Positions 8,078 through 16,098 are shown, counted from the first letter of the stretch. The stretch: DNA of 33,723 bases from an uncultured Alphaproteobacteria bacterium (GCA_903842425.1 CAIMLY010000139.1:1-33723), one strand, 5' to 3'. Numbers and translations: made by a program. The notes: a model not told the origin generated them from the sequence alone.

Positions 8078-9145
8078 ATGACGGACACGAACGACATTTC
8101 ATCGAGTGCAGAGGAGGGCTGGGGCCGCAGCGAGTCCTCGGAGGGCCTCTCCGGCGCCGAGCGCATCCTGAACCAGGATGAGATCGACAGTCTCCTCGGG
8201 TTCGACCTCTCGGGTGATGACGCCTCCGAGCGCAACGGCATCCGCGCCATCATCAATTCCGCGCTGGTGTCCTACGAGCGCCTTCCCATGCTCGAGATCG
8301 TCTTCGACCGCCTCGTGCGGTACATGACGACCTCGCTGCGGAACTTCACCTCCGACAACGTCGAAGTCAGCCTCGACAGCATTTCCTCGATCCGCTTCGG
8401 GGATTACCTGAACTCCATTCCCCTTCCGGCCATCCTGGCCGTCGTGAAGGCCGAGCAGCTCGAGAACTATGGCCTACTCACGGTGGACTCCAACCTCATC
8501 TACTCCATCGTCGACGTCCTGCTCGGCGGGCGTCGCGGCACCGCGGCCATGCGGATCGAGGGGCGCCCCTACACCACCATCGAGCGGGTCCTTGTGCAGA
8601 GGATGGTCGAGGTCGTGCTGGCGGACGCCAAGCTGGCCTTCGAGCCGCTGACTCCCGTCACCTTCACCCTGGACCGGCTGGAGACCAACCCCAGGTTCGC
8701 CGCCATCGCCCGTCCGGCCAACGCCGCCATCCTCGTCAAGCTCAGGATCGACATGGAGGACCGGGGCGGGCGCATCGAGCTGTTGCTGCCCTACGCCACG
8801 CTCGAGCCGATCCGGAAAATGCTGCTCCAGCAGTTCATGGGTGAAAAGTTCGGCCGGGACAACATCTGGGAGGGTCACCTCGCGACCGAGCTCTGGACCA
8901 CCCAGATGGACATCCGCGCCGTTCTGGACGAGCAGCAGCTGCCGCTCCAGACCGTCCTTAATCTCAAGGTGGGCGACACCCTGATGCTCAACGCCTCGCC
9001 AGACACGCCGGTCGAGCTGCGCGCCGGGACCGTCCACCTGACCACCGCCCGGATGGGGCGGCGGAACCACCAGATCGCCGTTCGCGTCGAGGCGCCCCTC
9101 ACCCGGACCGCCCGCCGCGCCGTGCAGGAGATGACCAGCCCATGA
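8078..9145 (+). CDS. fliM: Flagellar motor switch protein FliM
   Basis: A 355-residue switch protein. The CheY-binding motif LNQDEIDSLLGF is at residues 31-42, preceded by an acidic serine-rich extension of about 30 residues. The middle CheC-like domain runs from about 55 to 245 (SYERLPMLEIVFDRLVRYMT, then LLGGRRG) and a C-terminal FliN-like domain follows (LQTVLNLKVGDTLMLNAS). FliM sits in the C-ring between FliG and FliN and sets rotation sense. It follows fliL by 28 bases; its TGA overlaps the next ATG (ATGA). fliG and fliN are not in this window. Confidence 0.97.
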   Translation: MTDTNDISSSAEEGWGRSESSEGLSGAERILNQDEIDSLLGFDLSGDDASERNGIRAIINSALVSYERLPMLEIVFDRLVRYMTTSLRNFTSDNVEVSLDSISSIRFGDYLNSIPLPAILAVVKAEQLENYGLLTVDSNLIYSIVDVLLGGRRGTAAMRIEGRPYTTIERVLVQRMVEVVLADAKLAFEPLTPVTFTLDRLETNPRFAAIARPANAAILVKLRIDMEDRGGRIELLLPYATLEPIRKMLLQQFMGEKFGRDNIWEGHLATELWTTQMDIRAVLDEQQLPLQTVLNLKVGDTLMLNASPDTPVELRAGTVHLTTARMGRRNHQIAVRVEAPLTRTARRAVQEMTSP

Positions 9146-9669
9146 TTACCACTCTCCTCAACCTCCTTCTTGCGGGGCTCCTCTGCGGCGCCCTGGGAAT
9201 GGGCTGGCGCCTGAACCAGCGCCTCAAGGTCCTGCGGGAAGGCCAGATGGGCTTCTCCAAGGCCGTGGCGGACCTCGACGCCGCCGCCGCCCGGGCCGAG
9301 CGCGGCCTCGCCGACCTGAAGGCCGCGAGCGACGAGATGGCCGAGGTCCTGGTCTCCCGGATCGAGCGGGCGCGGATCCTGGCGTCCAAGCTTGACCAAC
9401 AGTTCGAAGCCGGAGCCCGGGCAGGTCTTGCCCTGGATTCCCGGGACCCTGAGGCTTCCGAGGCGGACATCGAGCGCCTCAGCCGGAACCTCGGCTCGCT
9501 CCTGGCCCAGAGCCGGGAGGTGCGCGCAAAGGCGCGGGAGCCCGTTGAGGCGCCTGTCCGTCGCGCTCCTGTCGGGGTCCGACGGCGGCCTGAGTTCGAG
9601 GATGACCTCTTCCTCGGGGGAGGCGCCGAGCCGGCCGCCCGGGCGGCGTTCGCCGGAGCGCGCCGATGA
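9142..9669 (+). CDS. DUF6468-type membrane-anchored coiled-coil protein
   Basis: A 175-residue protein with one N-terminal transmembrane helix (MITTLLNLLLAGLLCGALGM), then a long charged helix (about residues 25-100, with QRLKVLREGQMGFSKAVADL and AAARAERGLADLKAASDEMA), then a basic, arginine-rich tail ending in a short acidic patch. This resembles the DUF6468 family of alphaproteobacteria, found behind fliM. The function is not known to me. The start overlaps the fliM stop and the stop overlaps the start of the MotE-like gene (ATGA both times), so the protein is made in step with the switch protein and is likely flagellar. Confidence 0.7.
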   Translation: MITTLLNLLLAGLLCGALGMGWRLNQRLKVLREGQMGFSKAVADLDAAAARAERGLADLKAASDEMAEVLVSRIERARILASKLDQQFEAGARAGLALDSRDPEASEADIERLSRNLGSLLAQSREVRAKAREPVEAPVRRAPVGVRRRPEFEDDLFLGGGAEPAARAAFAGARR

Positions 9670-10478
9670 GCGGCATGCCCCGGATCCTCCCTCTGATCGG
9701 CGTTGCAGCCGGCGGCGTCCTCGCCCTGAACGCCCTGTCGGGTGTCAATGGCGCCCAGGACCTGTTCTCTGGCGCCAGGGCCTTTGCCCAGGATGTCGCC
9801 GCCCAGGCCGGGGCCGCTCCGGCCGCTTCCAAGCCGGGTGAGCCCAAGCCGGCGGACGCCAAGGCCGGAGAGGCCAAGCCTGGCGAAGGCGGCGCGGCGC
9901 CTGCACCGGCCAAGCCCCTGGTCTGCGCCCCTACCGCAGCCGAGCTCGCCAAGGAGGCCGGCCTGTCGCCGGCCGAACTCCAGATCCTGCAAAGCCTGGG
10001 GACCCGTCGGGGTCAGCTGGACCAGCGCGAGGCCGACTTCAGCACCCAGCTCGCCCTGCTGGCGGCCGCGGAGGCGAAGCTGGACGCCAAGGTGAAGACC
10101 CTCAACGGCCTCAAGTCTGACATCCAGGGCCTGCTCCGGGTCGGAGACGAACAGGAGGCCGCCGAGGTCGCCCGGATGGTCAAGGTCTTCGAGTCCATGA
10201 AGCCGCGGGACGCCGCGCCGCGCATGATGCTCCTGGCGGACTCGGTCCGCCTGCCCATCGCCGCCAAGATGAAGGAGAAGTCCCTGGGACTCATCCTGGC
10301 CCAGATGCCCCCGCCTGAAGCCAAGAAGCTGACCGAGTCCCTGGCCAACCGCTTTGCGCCGGTCCGTTCGGCGGCGGCGGCCTCCGGGGCCGCAGCGCCT
10401 GCAGCCCCCGCGTCGCCGCCTGCCGGGGCGCCTGCGCCTCGCGCCGCCGCTCCGGCGGCCCAGCCCGGTCCCGCCTGA
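9666..10478 (+). CDS. motE: MotE-like flagellar motor protein (MgtE_N-like domain)
   Basis: A 270-residue protein with an N-terminal hydrophobic helix (RILPLIGVAAGGVLALNALS), an Ala/Pro/Lys-rich linker with repeated KPG/KPAD/AK-G units, a coiled coil (about 110-155, RRGQLDQREADFSTQLALLA) and a FliG/MgtE_N-like helical domain (about 160-230, VARMVKVFESMKPRDAAPRM, then LILAQMPPPEAKKLTESLAN). The order matches MotE, a periplasmic chaperone for MotC in Sinorhizobium. Its exact role in Caulobacter-type motors is uncertain. The tail is Ala/Pro-rich low complexity. It overlaps the preceding gene by 4 bases and is followed after 3 bases by the 977-residue gene. Confidence 0.72.
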   Translation: MSGMPRILPLIGVAAGGVLALNALSGVNGAQDLFSGARAFAQDVAAQAGAAPAASKPGEPKPADAKAGEAKPGEGGAAPAPAKPLVCAPTAAELAKEAGLSPAELQILQSLGTRRGQLDQREADFSTQLALLAAAEAKLDAKVKTLNGLKSDIQGLLRVGDEQEAAEVARMVKVFESMKPRDAAPRMMLLADSVRLPIAAKMKEKSLGLILAQMPPPEAKKLTESLANRFAPVRSAAAASGAAAPAAPASPPAGAPAPRAAAPAAQPGPA

Positions 10479-10481
10479 TCC

Positions 10482-13415
10482 ATGTCCCTGCGCCGGTCCC
10501 TGGGGTCGAGTGTCGCGGCCGTGGCGATCGCCGCCGCCGTCTCCTCGCCCATTGGCGCACAGCCCGCCGCGGTCCGCCAGGACGTGAGGGTCGGCGAGGC
10601 GGTGGACTTCACGCGCCTGGATTTCGGGCCGGGGGTCGCGACGCGCCGGGACGGCGCCACCCTGACCATCACCTTTCCTGCAGGCGCCCGTCCTGACCTG
10701 TCGAGGTTCCGGACGGCGCCCCCCCGCTGGATCGAGGCCGCCCGGGTGGCGCAGTCCGGTGGGCGGACCCAGCTTGTCCTGACCCTTGCGGAAGACGCCG
10801 ACATGCGGTCGGGCGTGGCCGACGGCGCCGCGTGGATCAACCTCTTCCCGAAGCCCGAGCCTGGTGAGCCGGCGCCCGCGGCGACCATGGCGTCCGCCGC
10901 ACCCTCGGCCGAGGCCGCCGCACCGCTGAACCGTCCAGATCCCCTTCCCAGGGGTGGGGTGGTCAAGGGCGAGGTCGCCCTCGGGCAAGGGCAGGTGGTC
11001 CTCAGCTTTCCGTTCGCGAACCCGGCCGGCGCGGCGGTGTTCCGCAGAGGGGGCGCGATCTGGGTCGTCTTTGACGCCCCGGCCCGGCTCGACATCTCCA
11101 CCTTTCCCCGGGGCCTGCGGCAGATGGCCTCTGCAGAGACCTTCCAGGGACCGGACTACGCCGCTGTCCGGATCGAGGCGCCTCCGGGGCTACCCTTCAG
11201 GGCGGAGTCTGCGGGGGCGACCTGGAGCGTCGCCCTGGGCAGGGCGCCCTCGCCGCAGAGCGCGCTTGTCCGGGTGGTCCGCGACGAGGCGGGCGGCCCA
11301 GCGGCCCTGAAGAGCGCGGTCGCCGGAGCCACCCGTGTGCTCCGGATCCCGGATCCCGTGGTCGGGGACCGGATGACCGTGGTCACCGCCCTGGGCCCAG
11401 CCAAGGGGTCGCCCCTGCGGAGGGAGTTCGCCCAGGTCAATGTCCTGCCTTCATCCCAGGGACTCGCCCTTGAGTCCTTCGTCCCGGACCTGGCGGTCAC
11501 CCATGACGGCGACGTGGTCCGCATCGGCCGGCCCGAAGGCCTGGCCCTGTCGCCGATCTCGGTGGGCTCTGCGCCCGAGGACGCCGGGCTCAACACCCCG
11601 CGCCCGGCCATCATGCCGGCCCTCATCGACCAGACCGATTGGCCGAAGACCGGTCCCGATGGCTTCCTGGCCCGGTACAACGAACTCTTCACCGCCGCCG
11701 CCCAGGAGTCCCAGAAGGGCAAGGACGCGCCCACCGCCAACCGGTTCGCCCTTGCGCGGTTCCTGGTCGGCAGCGAGCTGGCCTTCGAGGCCATCGGCGT
11801 CCTCAACGACATGGCGCGCCGGACGCCCGAAGTGCTCGAGAATCCGGAGTTCCGTGGCCTGAGGGGTATCTCGCGGGTCATGGCGCGTCGCTATGCCGAA
11901 GCTGCGACCGACTTCTCGGCGCCTATCCTGGCTTCCGACCCCTCAGCCTCGCTATGGAGGGCGTACATCTCGGCCCAGCTGGGCCAGTGGACGGAGACCC
12001 GCAACGAGTTCGCGGCCGGCGCAGAGGCCTTCAACCAGTTCTCGCCGCTCTGGAAGTCGCGGTTTGCCCGGGCCGAGGCCCAGGCCGCGCTGTCGCAGGG
12101 GGATTTCGAAGGCGCTGACAAGGCCATCCGCCTGGCGCTCGAGGATCGTGCGGGCTCCGAGGAGACCCTGTCCGTCCGCCTCCTTCAGGCGCGGCTCCTG
12201 GAGGCGCAGGGCGCCAAGGAAAGGGCGCTGCGCATCTACCAGGCGGTCGCCACCGCACCCCTTCAGTGGCTGGCCACGCCCGCCGCGCTGCGCGCCGCCC
12301 GGATCCGCCTTGATGACGGCAAGATCAACGCCATTCAGGCGGCGGACGAGATCAACGCGCTTCGCTACCGTTGGCGTGGCGATGGAACCGAGCTGGAGAT
12401 CATCCGAACCCTGGGGGGAATCTACCTGAGCCAGGGGCGCTATCGCGAGGCGCTTGAAACCCTCCGGTCGGCGGGGCGCTCCCTTCCGGACCTTCCTGAG
12501 GCGGTGCAACTCCAGGCTGACCTCAACACGTCCTTCCGCTCCCTGTTCATGGACGGCGTGGCCGACGGGCTCCAGCCCGTCCAGGCCCTGGCCCTCTTCC
12601 TGGACTTCAAGGAACTCACGCCGCTGGGGGCCGATGGCGACATGATGGTCCGCCGCCTGGTCGGTCGCCTCGTGAACGTCGACCTGCTGGAGCAGGCGGC
12701 CGAGTTGCTGAAGTACCAGACCGAGAACCGGCTGGACGGGGCGCCCAAGGCCCAGGTCGCCACCGACCTTGCGGTGATCTACCTGATGGACCGCAAGCCG
12801 GAACAGGCCCTTCAGGCGATCAACAATTCCCGCACCACCCTCCTGCCTCCGCCCATGCAGATGGAGCGTCGGCGCGTCGAGGCCCGGGCCCTGATCGCCC
12901 TCAACCGGCCCGATGACGCCATTGAACTCCTGGAGATGGACCGGACGCCCGAGGGCGAGGACCTGCGGACCGAAATCATCTGGCGACAGAAGAAGTGGCC
13001 GGCCGCCGCTGCGGCCTTCGAGCGGAGCCTCGGGGACCGTTGGCGCAACCCCGCCCCCCTGAGCCCCGAAGAGGAAGGCAAGCTCCTGCGCGCCGGAATC
13101 GCCTACAGCCTGTCCGGTGACGAGGCCGCCCTGGCCCGGCTTCGCACGCGCTTCAGCGGATTCATCGACCAGGCGCGCAATCCCGACGCCCTCCGGGTGG
13201 GACTGACCGGGGTCGAGACCGCCGAGGTCGGCGCCGCCGACTTCAGCAAGGTGACCGCTGACAACGAAGCCTTCTCGGGCTGGGTGGACAAGATGCGCAC
13301 GAAGTTCACCAAGGCCGGCCCGGCGCCGGCGGCCCCCGGGCGCCCCGCCACGGCCGCAGCGCCTCCGGCTCCGCCGTCGCCCGCCCGGCCTCCGGCGCCC
13401 GCCCGTCCAGCCTGA
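10482..13415 (+). CDS. Large exported protein: N-terminal beta repeats plus TPR-like helical repeats
   Basis: A 977-residue protein with a signal peptide (about residues 1-26, ending SSPIGAQ). Residues about 40-255 contain repeated beta-type units sharing a pattern of alternating hydrophobics, then R-x-G-x-x-W-x-V: around 53-66, 95-123 (DGAAWINLFP), 171-200 (RRGGAIWVVFDAP) and 226-253 (AESAGATWSVALG). They look AMIN-like. From about 390 to 910 the protein is helical with TPR-like pairs such as LLQARLLEAQGAKERALRIY and LGGIYLSQGRYREALETLRS. A Pro/Ala-rich tail closes it. Being last in the fliL operon points to a periplasmic, motor-associated scaffold; that role is inferred. The cluster in related genomes often contains such a TPR protein. 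Confidence 0.8.
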   Translation: MSLRRSLGSSVAAVAIAAAVSSPIGAQPAAVRQDVRVGEAVDFTRLDFGPGVATRRDGATLTITFPAGARPDLSRFRTAPPRWIEAARVAQSGGRTQLVLTLAEDADMRSGVADGAAWINLFPKPEPGEPAPAATMASAAPSAEAAAPLNRPDPLPRGGVVKGEVALGQGQVVLSFPFANPAGAAVFRRGGAIWVVFDAPARLDISTFPRGLRQMASAETFQGPDYAAVRIEAPPGLPFRAESAGATWSVALGRAPSPQSALVRVVRDEAGGPAALKSAVAGATRVLRIPDPVVGDRMTVVTALGPAKGSPLRREFAQVNVLPSSQGLALESFVPDLAVTHDGDVVRIGRPEGLALSPISVGSAPEDAGLNTPRPAIMPALIDQTDWPKTGPDGFLARYNELFTAAAQESQKGKDAPTANRFALARFLVGSELAFEAIGVLNDMARRTPEVLENPEFRGLRGISRVMARRYAEAATDFSAPILASDPSASLWRAYISAQLGQWTETRNEFAAGAEAFNQFSPLWKSRFARAEAQAALSQGDFEGADKAIRLALEDRAGSEETLSVRLLQARLLEAQGAKERALRIYQAVATAPLQWLATPAALRAARIRLDDGKINAIQAADEINALRYRWRGDGTELEIIRTLGGIYLSQGRYREALETLRSAGRSLPDLPEAVQLQADLNTSFRSLFMDGVADGLQPVQALALFLDFKELTPLGADGDMMVRRLVGRLVNVDLLEQAAELLKYQTENRLDGAPKAQVATDLAVIYLMDRKPEQALQAINNSRTTLLPPPMQMERRRVEARALIALNRPDDAIELLEMDRTPEGEDLRTEIIWRQKKWPAAAAAFERSLGDRWRNPAPLSPEEEGKLLRAGIAYSLSGDEAALARLRTRFSGFIDQARNPDALRVGLTGVETAEVGAADFSKVTADNEAFSGWVDKMRTKFTKAGPAPAAPGRPATAAAPPAPPSPARPPAPARPA

Positions 13416-13463
13416 GACAGGGTTCGGGCTCGCCGGGGCTGGCGGCAGGTCCTAAAGGGGCGC

Positions 13464-14264
13464 CTACCCTCCCGAAGCTCTCTGGAAGCTCTCGATCAGG
13501 CTTCCGGCGACCAGGCGCCAGCCGTCGACCAGCACGAAGAAGATCAGCTTGAAGGGCAAGGACACCACCACGGGCGGGAGCATCATCATGCCCATGCTCA
13601 TCAACACGCTGGCGACCACCAGGTCGATGACCAGGAAGGGTACGAAGAGCAGGAAGCCGATCTCGAAGGCGCGCTTCAGCTCCGAGATCATGAAGGCCGG
13701 CGTCACCACGCGGATCGGGACATCCTGCGCGGTCGCGGGTCGTTCGATCTTTGACAGCCGGATGAAGAGGGCGAGGTCCTCGCGGTCCACCTGGCTCAGC
13801 ATGAAGGTCTTCACCGGGCCGCTGGCCGCCTCCATGGCGGCCGGAAGCTCCATCTGGTTGTTCATCAGGGGACGGATTCCAAGGTCATAGGACTGCTGGA
13901 AGGTCGGCGTCATGACGATGGCGGTCATGAAGAGGGCGAGGCTGACCAGGACGGCGTTGGGCGGGCTTTGCTGCAAACCCAGGGCCGTACGCAGCAGGGA
14001 CAGGACCACGACCATCCGGACGAAGGAGGTCGTCATGATGACGATGGAGGGCGCCAGCGACAGGACGGTCAGGAGGCCGATCAACTGGACGACCCTCTGG
14101 GTCAGGCCCGCCCCGGTCCCCAGGTCGATGTTCACGGCCTGGGCCAGCGCTGCGGCCGGCAGGAGCAGGCCGATGGCGCCGGCGATAAGGGCCAGGCGCG
14201 CCGCCTGGCGGATATCGGCGGCGAGGGCGGATCGCCGCGGGTCCTGGGTCTTCGCCGGGGTCAT
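13464..14264 (-). CDS. fliP: Flagellar type III export gate protein FliP
   Basis: A 266-residue membrane protein with an N-terminal signal-type helix (RLALIAGAIGLLLPAAALAQ), then conserved FliP segments IVIMTTSFVRMVVVLSLLRT and ALGLQQSPPNAVLVSLALFM, a periplasmic loop with EDLALFIRLSK, and the C-terminal signature SELKRAFEIGFLLFVPFLVI and DLVVASVLMSMGMMMLPPVV. FliP forms the core of the FliPQR export gate. The ATG at 14264 overlaps the fliO TGA (ATGA). The frame is open further upstream, but that part overlaps fliO and has no family similarity. The gene is convergent with the 977-residue gene across 48 bases. Confidence 0.96.
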   Translation of the reverse strand: MTPAKTQDPRRSALAADIRQAARLALIAGAIGLLLPAAALAQAVNIDLGTGAGLTQRVVQLIGLLTVLSLAPSIVIMTTSFVRMVVVLSLLRTALGLQQSPPNAVLVSLALFMTAIVMTPTFQQSYDLGIRPLMNNQMELPAAMEAASGPVKTFMLSQVDREDLALFIRLSKIERPATAQDVPIRVVTPAFMISELKRAFEIGFLLFVPFLVIDLVVASVLMSMGMMMLPPVVVSLPFKLIFFVLVDGWRLVAGSLIESFQRASGG

Positions 14265-14539
14265 CCGTGAGGCTCCAGCGCCTGAGCGGGGCGCGTGAGC
14301 TCCCGGCCGTCGCCCAGCATCAGGAGCCGGGACTCGCCGTCGCATTCCACCAGGACCAGCCGGCGGGCAGGGTCGAGAATCAGGGTCTCGACCACCTTCA
14401 TCCGTCGCTCCCGGCCCGGGGTGGTGATCCGGAAGACGCCGCCCGGGCCAAAGCGCCGCAAAAGCACCGCTGCAAGGCCGATGAGACCGAGGGTGAAGAG
14501 GAGGGCGAAGGTCGCCCGGGCCAGGGTGATCGGGTCCAT
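14261..14539 (-). CDS. fliO: Flagellar export assembly protein FliO
   Basis: A 92-residue protein starting MDPITLARATFALLFTLGLI, with one transmembrane helix (about residues 7-25) and a small cytoplasmic domain (KVVETLILDPARRLVLVECD, then SRLLMLGDGRE), the normal FliO pattern. FliO helps assemble the FliP ring. ATG at 14539 is preferred; an in-frame GTG lies at 14545 but has an AGG only 2 bases away. The operon is fliO-fliP, transcribed away from flgB, with a CtrA box at 14563-14577 upstream. Confidence 0.88.
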   Translation of the reverse strand: MDPITLARATFALLFTLGLIGLAAVLLRRFGPGGVFRITTPGRERRMKVVETLILDPARRLVLVECDGESRLLMLGDGRELTRPAQALEPHG

Positions 14540-14562
14540 GTCCACAGCCTGCCCGGAGGGTG

Positions 14563-14577
14563 TTAACGACCAATTAA
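14563..14577. promoter_or_regulatory. CtrA box between divergent fliOP and flgBC-fliE-fliQR-flhB
   Basis: TTAACGACCAATTAA is an exact TTAA-N7-TTAA match to the CtrA recognition sequence, followed by CC. Its centre, 14570, is exactly midway between the fliO ATG (14539) and the flgB ATG (14601). Each gene start is about 24 bases from the nearer box edge. CtrA-activated promoters usually have the box near -35, so it could serve both directions. Export-gate and proximal-rod genes belong to the early, CtrA-dependent flagellar class in Caulobacter. Confidence 0.85.
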
Positions 14578-14600
14578 CCCTGTTTGTTTACCGCAAGGGC

Positions 14601-15044
14601 ATGGACATCACCTCCATTCCCCTCTTCGCCATGTTCCGCGGCCGGATGAACTATTTCACCGAGCGGCAGCGGCTGGTGGCCGAGAACGTCGCCAACGCCA
14701 ACACGCCGGGCTATCGCCCGAAGGACCTTGCGCCCTTCCGGTTCCGGTCCTCCGGGCCGTCAGGCCTCGCGCGGGGGGGATCTCCTGACCCGGAGGCGTC
14801 GACGGTGATGGCGGTCAGCCATCCCGCCCACCAAAGACCGACGGGCCCCGACGCCGCCGCCGCAGCCCGGGGCTACAGGCCCGAGCGCACCGCAGACGCC
14901 GTGACGACCCTCGACGGCAACCAGGTGTCCCTCGAGGACCAGATGATGCGCATGGCCGACTCGCGGATGAACTACGAGGCGGCCATCGGCTTCTACCAGA
15001 AGTCCATGTCCATGATCCGCACCGCCGCGCGGCCCCCCAGATAG
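14601..15044 (+). CDS. flgB: Flagellar proximal rod protein FlgB
   Basis: A 147-residue rod protein starting MDITSIPLFAMFRGRMNYFT, with the rod signature QRLVAENVANANTPGYRPKD and the C-terminal helix NQVSLEDQMMRMADSRMNYE followed by YQKSMSMIRTA. The ATG at 14601 is where family similarity starts; the open frame upstream is intergenic and fliO antisense. The only purine-rich stretch before it (AAGGG) is 1 base from the ATG, so there is no proper ribosome-binding site. First gene of flgB-flgC-fliE-fliQ-fliR-flhB. Confidence 0.93.
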   Translation: MDITSIPLFAMFRGRMNYFTERQRLVAENVANANTPGYRPKDLAPFRFRSSGPSGLARGGSPDPEASTVMAVSHPAHQRPTGPDAAAAARGYRPERTADAVTTLDGNQVSLEDQMMRMADSRMNYEAAIGFYQKSMSMIRTAARPPR

Positions 15045-15054
15045 GACCTCATGA

Positions 15055-15474
15055 ATGGCTGACATCCGCCCCCCGGCCAACGCCGCCCAGGCCATCGCCG
15101 CCACCGCCCTCCGCGCCGAGCAGGCCAGGATGCGGATCATCGCCGAGAACATCGCCAATGCGAACTCGACCTCGCGGACGCCAGGCGGCGATCCCTATCG
15201 CCGCCAGGTGCCGGTCTTTGAGCCCGTGCGACTCGACGTGGGGCAGGGGGTCAAGATGGTCCGGGTCACACCTGACCAGAGCGACTTCAAGACCGAATAT
15301 GACCCGGGGCACCCCTCTGCCGACGCCGAAGGCTTCGTGAAGCTGCCGAACGTCAACACCCTGATCGAGTCCCTCGACATGAAGGCCGCGCAGCGCGCCT
15401 ACGAGGCCAACCTGACCGTCATCGAGACGGCCCGGTCGATGGACTTCCGAACCCTGGACCTCATCCGGAAATAG
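15055..15474 (+). CDS. flgC: Flagellar proximal rod protein FlgC
   Basis: A 139-residue rod protein. The signature MRIIAENIANANSTSRTPGG leads to DPYRRQVPVFEPV, the conserved FlgC segment; the C-terminus has DAEGFVKLPNVNTLIESLDM and AQRAYEANLTVIETARSM, typical of FlgC. An ATG at 15051 is followed at once by a stop, so the start must be 15055. The gene begins 10 bases after flgB and ends 14 bases before fliE. It forms the proximal rod with FlgB and FlgF. Confidence 0.96.
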   Translation: MADIRPPANAAQAIAATALRAEQARMRIIAENIANANSTSRTPGGDPYRRQVPVFEPVRLDVGQGVKMVRVTPDQSDFKTEYDPGHPSADAEGFVKLPNVNTLIESLDMKAAQRAYEANLTVIETARSMDFRTLDLIRK

Positions 15475-15488
15475 ACGGGAGAAGCTGA

Positions 15489-15797
15489 ATGATCACCGCC
15501 CTCAGCGTCGCCAAGGCCTATGCCGCCGCCCAACAGGGCGCCGGCGGCATGGGGTCGGATGCCGCCGGCGCCGCCGGCGGAGCCAACTTCGGCGCCATGG
15601 TCCGGAACGTCGTGGACGAGGCCATCGGCGCCTCGAAGTCCGCCGAGCAGCAGATCGTGGCCCATGCCCAGGGCAAGGCCCAGCTGATCGACGTGGCCAC
15701 CGCCGTCTCGGCGGCCGAGACCAGCCTCGAGGCGGTCATGGCCGTGCGCGACCAGGTCATCAGCGCCTACCAGGAAATCATGCGGATGCCGATCTGA
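15489..15797 (+). CDS. fliE: Flagellar hook-basal body complex protein FliE
   Basis: A 102-residue helical protein. The glycine/alanine-rich N-terminus is followed by FGAMVRNVVDEAIGASKSAE and the C-terminal signature IDVATAVSAAETSLEAVMAV with RDQVISAYQEIMRMPI, which is diagnostic of FliE. It joins the MS-ring to the rod and is the first rod substrate exported. A GGGAGAAG ribosome-binding site precedes the ATG. It lies 14 bases after flgC and 32 bases before fliQ. Confidence 0.95.
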   Translation: MITALSVAKAYAAAQQGAGGMGSDAAGAAGGANFGAMVRNVVDEAIGASKSAEQQIVAHAQGKAQLIDVATAVSAAETSLEAVMAVRDQVISAYQEIMRMPI

Positions 15798-15829
15798 CCC
15801 GAGGGTCGGACGCTGCAGGGAGTATCGCC

Positions 15830-16093
15830 ATGAACGGTGCTGAAGTTCTCGATATCGGTCGCAACGCCCTTTGGCTGACCATCCAGCTGTCGGCTCCCAT
15901 GTTGATCGTCGGCCTGGTGGTCGGGGTGGTCATCGGCCTCTTCCAGGCCCTGACCCAGATCCAGGAAGCCACCCTGGTGTTCGCGCCGAAGATCGTGGCG
16001 GTGTTCATCTCCCTGCTGGTCTTCCTGCCGATCATGGGGGCGCTCATGTCAGGTTTCATGACGCAGATCGCCTCCCGCATCGCGGCGATGTAG
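15830..16093 (+). CDS. fliQ: Flagellar export gate protein FliQ
   Basis: An 87-residue protein with two transmembrane helices: residues about 15-40 (LTIQLSAPMLIVGLVVGVVI) and about 50-78 (FAPKIVAVFISLLVFLPIMG), separated by GLFQALTQIQEATLVF, the strongly conserved FliQ/EscS loop. Length is normal. FliQ packs around FliP and FliR in the export gate. CAGGGAG is placed as a ribosome-binding site 8 bases before the ATG. The stop is followed at once by fliR. Confidence 0.97.
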   Translation: MNGAEVLDIGRNALWLTIQLSAPMLIVGLVVGVVIGLFQALTQIQEATLVFAPKIVAVFISLLVFLPIMGALMSGFMTQIASRIAAM

Positions 16094-16098
16094 TCGCG

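Noticed and set aside
8954-8960. TTAA in fliM as a possible CtrA site
   Set aside because: Single half-site inside a coding region, no partner at 11-base spacing and no gene start nearby.
9099-10988. Long minus-strand open frame opposite the DUF6468 and MotE-like genes
   Set aside because: Low-complexity Arg/Gly translation; the plus-strand genes overlap perfectly in ATGA style and have recognisable domains.
14265-14573. N-terminal extension of the fliP frame
   Set aside because: It overlaps all of fliO, has no FliP similarity, and the ATG at 14264 is coupled to the fliO stop.
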